DNA of 52,060 nt from Agromyces mediolanus. GTDB taxonomy: Bacteria; Actinomycetota; Actinomycetes; Actinomycetales; Microbacteriaceae. The notes under the pieces are model-generated. The model searched no databases and was not told the origin of the DNA. It was given only the letters and a program-made list of their open reading frames with translations. Each line of letters starts with the position of its first letter. Position 1 is the first letter of the stretch. The stretch is taken from contig NZ_BMRJ01000001.1 in assembly GCF_014648575.1 (NCBI RefSeq), positions 1,553,618 through 1,605,677 of the forward strand, read 5' to 3'. Positions 25,046 through 32,075 of this stretch are shown here, piece after piece. A program made the translations under genes and the position numbers.

Positions 25046-26730
25046 CGCGACGCCCCATCGAGCGTTCGGGCCGCGTCGAGCGCCGGGCCGGGATCGGCCA
25101 TCCGGCCGGCGTCGAGCCGCAGTATGCGATCCGCACGGGCGAGCGCGGACGCCCGGTGCGCGATGACGAGGCACGCGGTCTCGAGTCCGGCCGCGGCGAT
25201 CCGGTCCAAGACGCGGGCCTCGGTGGCGGCGTCGAGCGCTGAGGTCGCCTCGTCGAGGACCAGCACCGGTCTCGCGGCGACGAGGCCGCGGGCGATGGCG
25301 AGGCGTTGGCGCTCACCGCCGGAGAGCCGGCCGGCGCGTTCGTCGAGCACGGTGTCGTAGCCCTGCGGGAGCGCGTCGACGAAGGCCGCCGCGTCGGCGA
25401 GGTGCACGGCGTGTCTGAGCGCCTCGTCCGTCGCCTCAGGCCGCGCGAGCCGGAGGTTCTCCGACACGGTTCCGTGAAAGAGGTACGTCTCCTGGCCGAC
25501 GACGAGGATGCTGGCCCGCAGCGCGTCCAGGGTGAAGTCCGGCATCGGCGAGCCGTCCAGCTCGATGACGCCGGACGCGGGATCGAACCGGCGCTCGAGG
25601 AGCTTCGCGATCGTGCTCTTCCCGGCGCCGGACGGGCCAGTGAGGCCCAGCGTCTCCCCGCCGGACAGCTCGAAGCTCACCCCGTCGACGCCGAGCCCGT
25701 TCGCGTACCGGAAGCTCACCTCGCGAAGTCGGAGCCGTGTGCGGCCGCGCGCCGGCTCGGCGCGCGTGCCGGTGTCGGCCACCGCGGGCCGGGCGGACAT
25801 CAGGCGTTCGATCCCCTCGACCGCATTGAGTCCCTGGTAGCCGGCGTGCCAGTGCCCGGCGAGCTCGGCGATGGGGCGGAAGCACTCGCGCGCGCACATG
25901 AGGAAGACGAAGGCGGCGATCGGCGCGGCGTCGCCCGTCGCGACCCCCACCGCAGCGGCGAGCACCGCGAGGCCGGTTCCCAGGTGCAGCGCCAGGGCGC
26001 TGACGCCGGGCTCGACGAGCGAGACCCGCAGCTGCCGCATCGTCGTCCGGTAGAGCGAGTGCGAACGCTGGGCCAGCGCGTCGGCCGTCCGGGCATCCGC
26101 CCCGAAGATCCGCAGCGTCGGGAGAGCCTGCGCCGCCTCGACGTAGGCCCCGGCGAGGCGTTCGTACTCCCGCCAACGCGCGCTGCCGAGCCGCAGCAGC
26201 CGTGCGTCCCAGAACCGCGGCAGGACGACGGCGCCGACGACCGCGACGAGGAGGGCGGTCGCCGCGGGGCCGGACACCTGGAGCAGGCCGACGGCGATGG
26301 CGACGGGCACCACGGCGACGACGAGGAGCTGCGGCAGGTACCGGCTGAGATACGCGTCGAGCCCCTCGACGCCATCGACGACGGCGACAGCGGATTCCCC
26401 CGCCGGGGTCCGTTCCGCCCACGCCGGACCGAGGTCGGCGAGGCGCCCGATCAGCGCGTCCCGCAGCCTGGTCCGGATGACGCCGCCGGACCGTGCCGTG
26501 GCGATCTCCCTTGCCCAGAGGGTTGCGGCACGCAGGCCGGCCAGGCCGAGGCCGGCCGCGATCGGGAGGACCGCTCCGGCTCCGTCCGCGACGACGACGC
26601 GGCGCAGCGCCTCGGCGAGCAGCAGCGCCTGAGCGAGCGCCAGCCCCGAGGCGAGCGTCGTGATCGCCGCGATGAGCGCCAGCTGGGCCGGAACGAGTCC
26701 CGCGAGCCGGAGCAGCCTCCGATGGATCAC
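25042..26730 (-). CDS. CydD-like ABC exporter half-transporter
   Basis: A 562-residue half-transporter with CydD-type features in the membrane domain: AVAVVDGVEGLDAYLSRYLP near residues 110-130. The ATPase domain has Walker A GPSGAGKST, Q-loop VGQETYLF, signature LSGGERQRLAIARG, Walker B VLVLDEATSALD and switch His in VIAHRAS, so both halves of the exporter look catalytically competent. GTG 26730 overlaps the stop of the lipoprotein gene (GTGA), and its own stop overlaps the CydC-like gene, so they are made in equal amounts. The substrate is inferred from the operon only. Confidence 0.86.
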   Translation of the reverse strand: MIHRRLLRLAGLVPAQLALIAAITTLASGLALAQALLLAEALRRVVVADGAGAVLPIAAGLGLAGLRAATLWAREIATARSGGVIRTRLRDALIGRLADLGPAWAERTPAGESAVAVVDGVEGLDAYLSRYLPQLLVVAVVPVAIAVGLLQVSGPAATALLVAVVGAVVLPRFWDARLLRLGSARWREYERLAGAYVEAAQALPTLRIFGADARTADALAQRSHSLYRTTMRQLRVSLVEPGVSALALHLGTGLAVLAAAVGVATGDAAPIAAFVFLMCARECFRPIAELAGHWHAGYQGLNAVEGIERLMSARPAVADTGTRAEPARGRTRLRLREVSFRYANGLGVDGVSFELSGGETLGLTGPSGAGKSTIAKLLERRFDPASGVIELDGSPMPDFTLDALRASILVVGQETYLFHGTVSENLRLARPEATDEALRHAVHLADAAAFVDALPQGYDTVLDERAGRLSGGERQRLAIARGLVAARPVLVLDEATSALDAATEARVLDRIAAAGLETACLVIAHRASALARADRILRLDAGRMADPGPALDAARTLDGASR

Positions 26731-27728
26731 CGGTCGAACGCGTCCGGGTGCAGCTGCTCGGCGATCTCCCGGACCACCGAGATGTTGCCGAGGGTGCCCG
26801 GGAACGTGTCGGCTGCGCTGACGGGGATGAGCCGGCCCTGCCGGACCGCGCTCAGCGTCGGGAAGGTGCGCGTGAGGTAGTCCACGGTCGCGCGCTCCTG
26901 CTCGGCGTCGGCGACGGCGAACACCAGCGCGTCCGGATCGAGCGCGGCGAGCGACTCGGGCGAGATCTGCGCGGCGAAGAAGTCGGCGAATTGCGGGTCG
27001 TCCGGGGAGAACACGTTGTCCCCGCCGGCGAGTCTGACGATGTCGTACTCGATGCCCGCGCCGATGGCGGAGAGCGTGCTCCCCTCGACGTACACCTGCG
27101 CGACCCGCGGCAGCTCGCGGCCGGCGACGGCGGTCTCGATCTCGGCCAGCTGCGCGGCGCCCTCCTGGATCAGACCGTCGGCCGCGTCCTGGACGCCGAA
27201 GATCTCGCCGAGGTTCTTCAGATCCACGAAGAGGTCGTCGACGGTTCCCGCCATGCGGCGGTCGAAGCAGCCGCCGGTGGCGACGTAGGCGGCGACCCCG
27301 GCTTCGTCCAGCTGCTCGAGGCTGGCGAAGCCCTGCTCCGCGGTGAACTCGTACGTCGTGGGCGAGAAGACGAAGTCCGGCTCGACGCGGAGGAGCTCCT
27401 CGCGGCTCGGCGGCGTCGTCTCGCTGAGCACGGGGATGCCGGCGGCTTCGTCGGTGAGGTCGCCGGGCAGCGGTGCGGTCGCCGTCTGCGCCTGTCCGAC
27501 CAGTCGGTCCGCGAGTCCGAGCCGAAGGAGCAGCTCGGTCTGCGAGGGGCTCATGCCGACGACCGCCGTCGGTTCGGATGCGATGCCGACCTCGCGCCCG
27601 CAGTTCATGATCGTGACCGCTGCCGCGGCGCCGTCGGCGGCCGGGCCGCCGGACACCCCGGAGCCGCACGCCGTAAGGCTGAGCGTCCCGGCGGCGAGGA
27701 GGATGGCTGCACTCATTCGTTGGCGCAC
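26727..27728 (-). CDS. lipoprotein metal/siderophore/heme-binding protein (FecB/BtuF fold)
   Basis: 333 residues with a lipoprotein signal (MRQRMSAAILLAAGTLSLTAC, lipobox LTAC, Cys21), then the class III periplasmic-binding fold of FecB/BtuF proteins: AVVGMSPSQTELLLRLGLADRLVGQ, LRVEPDFVFSP, and NVFSPDDPQFADF. It should capture the ligand and deliver it to the FecCD permease. GTG 27728 is preferred over ATG 27716, because it supplies the positively charged n-region and follows GCAGG; it overlaps the ATPase gene by 16 bases. NCG and GGCF cysteines are a family variation. Database names for relatives include F420-0 transporter, which I cannot confirm. Confidence 0.87.
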   Translation of the reverse strand: MRQRMSAAILLAAGTLSLTACGSGVSGGPAADGAAAAVTIMNCGREVGIASEPTAVVGMSPSQTELLLRLGLADRLVGQAQTATAPLPGDLTDEAAGIPVLSETTPPSREELLRVEPDFVFSPTTYEFTAEQGFASLEQLDEAGVAAYVATGGCFDRRMAGTVDDLFVDLKNLGEIFGVQDAADGLIQEGAAQLAEIETAVAGRELPRVAQVYVEGSTLSAIGAGIEYDIVRLAGGDNVFSPDDPQFADFFAAQISPESLAALDPDALVFAVADAEQERATVDYLTRTFPTLSAVRQGRLIPVSAADTFPGTLGNISVVREIAEQLHPDAFDR

Positions 27729-28522
27729 TGGAACCTGCTTTCTTCTTCTCGTGGTGCGGGGTCCTCGTGTCCGAAGGCGAGCACGGGGGCGCCCGATCTG
27801 GGGTGGGTGAATCGCTCGGCGTGCACGCCGAAGACCTCGCGCACGAGCGCGGGAGTCAGGATCGAGGGCGGGCCGGCGGCCACGACCCGTCCCTGGTGCA
27901 GCACGACGACGGCGTCGCAGTAGCCGGCCGCGAGGTTCAGGTCGTGCAGCGCGGCGATGACCGTGCGATCGAGGGTGGAGGCGAGTCGCATGAGCTCCAA
28001 CTGGAACGCGATGTCGAGGTGGTTCGTCGGCTCGTCCAAGAGGACGACGGGCGTCTGCGCGGCGAGTGCGCGCGCGAGCAGCACCCGCTGGCGCTGGCCT
28101 CCCGAGAGGTCCGCGAGCGGTCGGTCGGCGAACTCGCTCGCCCGCGCCTGTTCGAGCGCGGCGCGGGCGAACTCCAGATCAGAAGCGGAGTCGCGCCCGA
28201 AGCCGCGCTGGAACGGCACCCTGCCGAGGAGCACGACCTCCAGCGCGGTGAAGTCGAACTCGGTCGAGCTGTCCTGGGTCATCACGGCCACCGTGCGGGC
28301 CACGTCGCGACGGTGCGCGGACCAGACGTCGAGCTCGCCGATCCGGACCGACCCGGCCGCGGGGCGGACAGCGCGGTACATCGTCCGGAGCAGGGTGGAC
28401 TTGCCGCTGCCGTTTGGCCCGAGGATGCCGACGAAGCGACCCGGTTCGGCGGAGAATGCGATGTCGCTGAGGATGGTGCGCCCGCCGAGACGGACGGTCA
28501 CCCCGTCGAGTGCGATCCTCAT
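27713..28522 (-). CDS. ABC transporter ATP-binding protein (FecE-like)
   Basis: 269 residues with Walker A GPNGSGKST (about 36-44), Q-loop MTQDSSTEF, signature LSGGQRQRVLLARAL, Walker B VVLLDEPTNHLD and switch His in ALHDLNLAAGYCD, all intact. This is the FecE/FepC subgroup that drives siderophore, heme or cobalamin import. ATG 28522 overlaps the permease stop (ATGA), and the end overlaps the lipoprotein start, so the importer is translationally coupled throughout. Confidence 0.92.
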   Translation of the reverse strand: MRIALDGVTVRLGGRTILSDIAFSAEPGRFVGILGPNGSGKSTLLRTMYRAVRPAAGSVRIGELDVWSAHRRDVARTVAVMTQDSSTEFDFTALEVVLLGRVPFQRGFGRDSASDLEFARAALEQARASEFADRPLADLSGGQRQRVLLARALAAQTPVVLLDEPTNHLDIAFQLELMRLASTLDRTVIAALHDLNLAAGYCDAVVVLHQGRVVAAGPPSILTPALVREVFGVHAERFTHPRSGAPVLAFGHEDPAPREEESRFQCANE

Positions 28523-29637
28523 CGCTCGAGGCCGGCCTGAGCGGCGGAGTCGCGGTGCATGAGCCAGAGGAAGAACGGGGCTCCGACGAGCGCGGTGAGG
28601 ATGCCGAGGGGGATCTCGGTCGGGGCGGCGACGGTGCGCGCGAGCAGATCGGCGAGCATGAGGAATGCCGCACCGCCGAGCACCGCGACGGGGAGCATAC
28701 GACGGTGGTCGGAGCCGACGAGGATGCGGGCGACGTGCGGGACGACGAGTCCGACGAAGCCGATCCCGCCGCTCACGGAGACGATGGCGCCGGTCAGCAG
28801 CGCAGAGCTCAGCAGCAGCTCGCCCCGGAGTCGGGAGACGTGGAGTCCGAGCGCGGTCGCGGATTCGTCGCCGGTCAGGAGCGCGTTCATCGCGCGTGAC
28901 CGCAAGCCGACGTGGATTCCCGCGACGACGAGGGCGATCGCCGGGGCGATCAGGGTCGGCATCGTCGCGGCGGAGACGCTGCCGAGCAGGAAGAACAGCA
29001 CGCTGACCACGTTCTGCGCATCGGTGGTGATCGTGAGGTAGCTCGTGATCGCGCTGAACAGTGAGCCGAGCGCGACGCCCGAGAGCACCATCCTGGTCGG
29101 CGAGAGCGAGCCGCGGCGCCGCGCGACGAGCGCGACGGCGATGCTCGCCGCGAGGGCGCCGACGAAGGCGGCTGCGCCGAGGGTGAGCCCGCCGACTGCG
29201 GCCGAGCCGAGGACGATGACGAGGACCGCCCCGACGCTCGCTCCCGAGGAGACGCCGAGGATGTACGGCTCCGCGAGGGGGTTGCGCACGATCGCCTGCA
29301 TGATGGCGCCGGCGAGGGCGAGCCCGGCTCCGGCGAGCCCCGCGAGGAGTGCTCTCGGCAGCCGGAACTGCCAGACCGCCTGGTCCTGGAGCGGGGTGAG
29401 GCTGCCGTCGCTCATCCACGGTAGGCCGGGCAGCAGATGCCCGGCGACGAGGCGACTCGCGTCCCCGAGCGTGACCGGCACCGTGCCGGTCGCCGCGGAG
29501 ACCACCAGCAGCGCCAGCACGGCTCCCGCGAGGCAGCCGAGCAGCAGCGCGGTGCCCGGACGCCTGGGGGCGCGCCCGACGATCTCGTCGCGTCGGCGGG
29601 CGGTGGTGGACGAGCGGGTGGTTGGGGGAGCGGTCAC
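28519..29637 (-). CDS. FecCD-family ABC permease
   Basis: 372 residues with about nine or ten membrane helices and the FecCD motifs GSAxRNPLAxP-like IVRNPLAEPYILGVSSGASVG and GLVVPHVARILVGSDHR, which contacts the ATPase. It forms the membrane channel of the importer, probably as a homodimer since no second permease is present. GTG 29637 is chosen because TAACGT ends 7 bases upstream, a leaderless arrangement; GTG 29646 is the alternative. It is the first gene of the five-gene operon and lies directly behind the Fur/Zur-like box. Confidence 0.9.
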   Translation of the reverse strand: MTAPPTTRSSTTARRRDEIVGRAPRRPGTALLLGCLAGAVLALLVVSAATGTVPVTLGDASRLVAGHLLPGLPWMSDGSLTPLQDQAVWQFRLPRALLAGLAGAGLALAGAIMQAIVRNPLAEPYILGVSSGASVGAVLVIVLGSAAVGGLTLGAAAFVGALAASIAVALVARRRGSLSPTRMVLSGVALGSLFSAITSYLTITTDAQNVVSVLFFLLGSVSAATMPTLIAPAIALVVAGIHVGLRSRAMNALLTGDESATALGLHVSRLRGELLLSSALLTGAIVSVSGGIGFVGLVVPHVARILVGSDHRRMLPVAVLGGAAFLMLADLLARTVAAPTEIPLGILTALVGAPFFLWLMHRDSAAQAGLER

Positions 29638-29644
29638 GGTGCAC

Positions 29645-29674
29645 ACGTTAGACGATAATGAGAACCATTACCAA
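29645..29674 (-). promoter_or_regulatory. metal-operon promoter with Fur/Zur-like box
   Basis: The reverse-strand -10 TAACGT (29645-29650) and -35 TTGGTA (29669-29674) are 18 bases apart. The forward sequence GATAATGAGAACCATTACC (29654-29672) fills the spacer and -35 and matches 16 of 19 bases of the E. coli Fur consensus. Zur boxes of actinomycetes share the AATGA…CATT core. Repressor binding here would block the promoter. Confidence 0.7.
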
Positions 29675-29803
29675 CTAGGGGTCGATGGGCACTCGGCGCG
29701 CGAGCCGTTCTTCGGATGCCCGCCGCTGCGCGCCATGCCGACGCCGTTCTGCTCTCAGCGGATCGACGTATCGCTCGGTTGCCGCAGTGCGTAGCCTCGG
29801 GGC

Positions 29804-30205
29804 ATGGGTGAGCTCGTCGAATTCCAGCCGATCCGTCGCCGTCCGAAGCCGCTCTGGCGCGAGTCGCTTGGCGAGGTCCTCCGCGCCGAGCGGCTCGAGC
29901 AGGAACGCATCCTCACCGAGGTCGCCGCCGAGGCCGGCGTCTCACCGCAGTACCTCTCGGAGATCGAGCGCGGACGCAAGGAGCCCTCGAGCGAGATCCT
30001 GGGCGCGGTCACCGAGGCGCTCGGCCTCGAGCTCCACGACGTCGTGCGGCGGGTCGGCGCGGCGCTCGAGACCCGTCACGAAGCGGCGCGACGCGAGACG
30101 GAGCGCCGCGAGTTCCTCGAGCTCGCACGCTCGGTCTCGCCGGCGCCCCGCGGCGGCACGGAGCTCGCCCCGCCGCAGGGCGGCGCCTATCTGCTCGCGG
30201 CGTAG
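29804..30205 (+). CDS. PopR/ClgR-like XRE regulator with C-terminal degron
   Basis: A 133-residue regulator with a helix-turn-helix domain (residues about 21-85, SLGEVLRAERLEQERILTEV…VSPQYLSEIERGRKEPSSEIL) that closely matches the ClgR/PopR group, activators of clp genes in actinomycetes. It ends in GGAYLLAA. Known Streptomyces relatives are degraded by ClpP through two C-terminal alanines, so this tail is a likely degron. It lies convergent to a two-gene clpP operon, as expected of PopR rather than ClgR. TAGCCT ends 6 bases before ATG 29804, a leaderless start. The gene overlaps clpP by 19 bases. Confidence 0.85.
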   Translation: MGELVEFQPIRRRPKPLWRESLGEVLRAERLEQERILTEVAAEAGVSPQYLSEIERGRKEPSSEILGAVTEALGLELHDVVRRVGAALETRHEAARRETERREFLELARSVSPAPRGGTELAPPQGGAYLLAA

Positions 30206-30816
30206 TCGGCGGCGCCAGTCCCGTCGCTGACCCGGGCGCTCAGCACGCGGTCGGCGAGACCGTACTCGACGGCGGCCTCGGCGGGCAGGATGAGGTCCCG
30301 ATCGGTGTCGCGTCGCAGGGCGGCCACGTCCCGGCCGGTGTCGGCGGCGAGGGCCGCTTCGAGCTCGGCGCGAACGCGGACGACCTCGTCGGCGTGCAGG
30401 ATGAGGTCGGGGATCGTGCCGCGACCCTGCGAGGACGGCTGGTGCAGCACGACGCGGCCGTGCGGCAGAATCGCGCGCTGCCCCTTCGCTCCGCCGGCGA
30501 GGAGCACCGCGGCGGGGCCGGCGGCCTGGCCGACGCAGGTGGTCGCGACATCCGGCCGGATGTGCTGCATCGTGTCGTAGACCGCGAGCGCCGCGCCCGG
30601 CGAGCCGCCCGGCGAGTTCAGGTAGAGGCTGATCGGCGTCTCGCTGGATTCCGAGGCGAGGTGCAGGAACTGCGCGATCAGCACGTTCGCGACGCCGTCG
30701 TCGATCTCGGTGCCGAGATAGACGATGCGCTCCGAGAGCAGCCGGCTGTACACGTCGAGGGAGCGTTCCGAGTTCCCGCGCCGCTCGACGACGTAGGGGA
30801 TCGTGTAGCTGGTCAT
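30187..30816 (-). CDS. ClpP-family subunit lacking the catalytic serine
   Basis: A 209-residue ClpP homologue. The catalytic serine region reads CVGQAAGPAAVLLAGG where active ClpP has GQAAS, so Ser is replaced by Gly (codon GGC). The His (VVLHQP) and Asp (RDTDRDLILPAEAA) of the triad are kept, as is the NSPGGS turn. It is probably an inactive ring or partner subunit for the upstream ClpP. ATG 30816 overlaps the upstream clpP stop by ATGA, so the two are made together. The arrangement recalls Streptomyces clpP3-clpP4. A long open frame joining it with upstream sequence to 31506 is not a real fusion. Confidence 0.9.
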   Translation of the reverse strand: MTSYTIPYVVERRGNSERSLDVYSRLLSERIVYLGTEIDDGVANVLIAQFLHLASESSETPISLYLNSPGGSPGAALAVYDTMQHIRPDVATTCVGQAAGPAAVLLAGGAKGQRAILPHGRVVLHQPSSQGRGTIPDLILHADEVVRVRAELEAALAADTGRDVAALRRDTDRDLILPAEAAVEYGLADRVLSARVSDGTGAADYAASR

Positions 30817-31433
30817 GCCGTCACCTGCAGTCCGGTCAGGGGGCGTTCCACGCTCGGGAACATCTCGTCGAAGCCGTCGACGACGCGGTCGATGAAGCCG
30901 TAGGCGACGGCCTGCTCGGCCGTGTACCAGCGATCGCGCAGCGAGTCCTCGGCGATCCGCTCGATCGGCTGCCCGGTGTTCGCGGCGGTGATGCCGAGCA
31001 CCGTGTCCCGCATGTGCCGGAGATCGTCGGCCTGCAGCTCGATGTCGACGGCCGTGCCGCCGATGCCCGCCGAGCCCTGGTGCATGAGGATCCGGGTGTG
31101 CGGCAGCGCGAAGCGCTTGCCCGGGGTGCCGGCGGTGAGGAGGAACTGGCCCGCGCTCGCCGCGATGCCGTAGGCGATCGTCGCGACGTCGTTCGGGATG
31201 GAGCGCATCAGGTCGGCGATGGCGAGCATCGCCGACACCGAACCCCCGGGGGAGTTGATCCAGAAGCGGATGTCGCGGCGGGGGTCGTCGCCGGCGAGGG
31301 CGATCAGTTGCGCGCAGAGCCGGTTGCCGCCCTGCTGGTCGAGCTCGTCGCCGAGCACGATGATGCGTTCGTGGAACAGCCGGGCGGTCAGCTCGGCGTC
31401 GATCGGCTGGATGGTGGGAGTCGATTCGCTCAT
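30813..31433 (-). CDS. ClpP-family serine protease subunit (active type)
   Basis: 206 residues with NSPGGSVSAM, catalytic Ser in GIAASAGQFLL, His in ILMHQGSAG and Asp in SLRDRWYTAEQA, so the triad is complete. It should form the proteolytic chamber with the Ser-less neighbour and work with a Clp ATPase coded elsewhere. ATG 31433 is preceded by GGAGGC too close to serve as a normal ribosome site; CACGCT lies 6 bases upstream, so the message may be leaderless. Candidate PopR boxes sit 43-79 bases upstream. Actinomycetes also have an essential clpP1P2 pair, which is not in this window. Confidence 0.92.
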   Translation of the reverse strand: MSESTPTIQPIDAELTARLFHERIIVLGDELDQQGGNRLCAQLIALAGDDPRRDIRFWINSPGGSVSAMLAIADLMRSIPNDVATIAYGIAASAGQFLLTAGTPGKRFALPHTRILMHQGSAGIGGTAVDIELQADDLRHMRDTVLGITAANTGQPIERIAEDSLRDRWYTAEQAVAYGFIDRVVDGFDEMFPSVERPLTGLQVTA

Positions 31434-31475
31434 GCCTCCAGCGTGGGCGGGCGAGGGCCCGGGCGGGGAGCGATG

Positions 31476-31512
31476 CTGCCACGGGCAGTGCTGCGCTCGG
31501 CAGCACTGCCCG
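31476..31512 (-). promoter_or_regulatory. candidate PopR boxes and 13-bp inverted repeat
   Basis: CTGCC-ACG-GGCAG (31476-31488) matches the core of the Streptomyces PopR site TCTGCC-N3-GGCAGA as I remember it. CTGCG-CTC-GGCAG (31491-31503) is a one-mismatch copy. Overlapping both is a perfect 13-bp repeat (31482-31494 with 31500-31512, 5-base loop). It lies just upstream of the clpP operon and 50 bases after the I36-like gene, so it could also end that gene's transcript. Confidence 0.6.
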
Positions 31513-31562
31513 GAGCGGTGCCGCTCACGGCAGCGCGGACGGGCGCGGGGCGGCGCGTTTCG

Positions 31563-32036
31563 TCAGCAGCCGACCTTCGTCACGCCCCACGAGCTGGTGC
31601 TCGCGGACCCGTTCGCCGAGACGGATCCGACGACGCCGATGCTGTTGTACGCGCGGACGACGACGGAGCGGGCGTTCGCGATCGACGCGACGGGCGCGCC
31701 GAGCGGAGCCACGGACTGGGTGCTGCACGTCGAGAACGTGAGCTTCGAGCCGGACAGCCCGCTGCCGCTGTAGACGCAGTGGGTTCCGGTCGCGCAGGAG
31801 CCCACCGAACGGGCCGCGAGCTGCCCCTCGCTCTCGAGCGTGAGCACGACCGCGCCGTCCTGCCAGCTGACCTCGTCGGGACCCGTCTGCGTGCCCCCGG
31901 GGAACTCGGCGAGCACCGCGTCGATCCGCTGCTGGAGCCCGGGATCCTCCGATGCCGTCGCGGCGACGGCGGGCACCGGGGCGAGCACGACGGCGGCGGC
32001 GATGAGCGCGGCAGCGGCGATTCGGGGAAGCATCAC
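31563..32036 (-). CDS. secreted I36-like protein
   Basis: 157 residues with a signal peptide ending near VPAVAAT (residue about 26). A short region (LQQRIDAVLAEFPGGTQTG, VSWQDGAVVLTL) is followed by a small β-rich domain with SCATGTHCVYSGSGLSGSKLTF, resembling peptidase inhibitor family I36, and a C-terminal Cys. Four cysteines suggest disulfides outside the cell. GTG 32036 and ATG 32033 are adjacent possible starts; AGAGGA lies 9 bases before the GTG. The gene follows the sigma/anti-sigma-like pair in the same direction after 39 bases and may be their target or operon partner. Confidence 0.75.
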   Translation of the reverse strand: MMLPRIAAAALIAAAVVLAPVPAVAATASEDPGLQQRIDAVLAEFPGGTQTGPDEVSWQDGAVVLTLESEGQLAARSVGSCATGTHCVYSGSGLSGSKLTFSTCSTQSVAPLGAPVASIANARSVVVRAYNSIGVVGSVSANGSASTSSWGVTKVGC

Positions 32037-32075
32037 GGTTCAGGTCCTCTCGTTCCCGATCCGGTGCGGGTTCGG

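Noticed and set aside
23393..26730. Cytochrome bd assembly genes cydD and cydC in the strict sense
   Set aside because: No cydAB is adjacent, and the pair is translationally coupled to a metal-type importer under a Fur/Zur-like box, so only the fold is named.
29654..29672. DtxR/IdeR iron box
   Set aside because: The site lacks the TTAGG…CCTAA arms; its AATGA…CATT core fits the Fur/Zur family instead.
30187..31506. Single 439-codon frame that would fuse both clpP regions
   Set aside because: The upstream part is the wrong frame of the first clpP gene; each clpP has its own start, and they overlap by ATGA.
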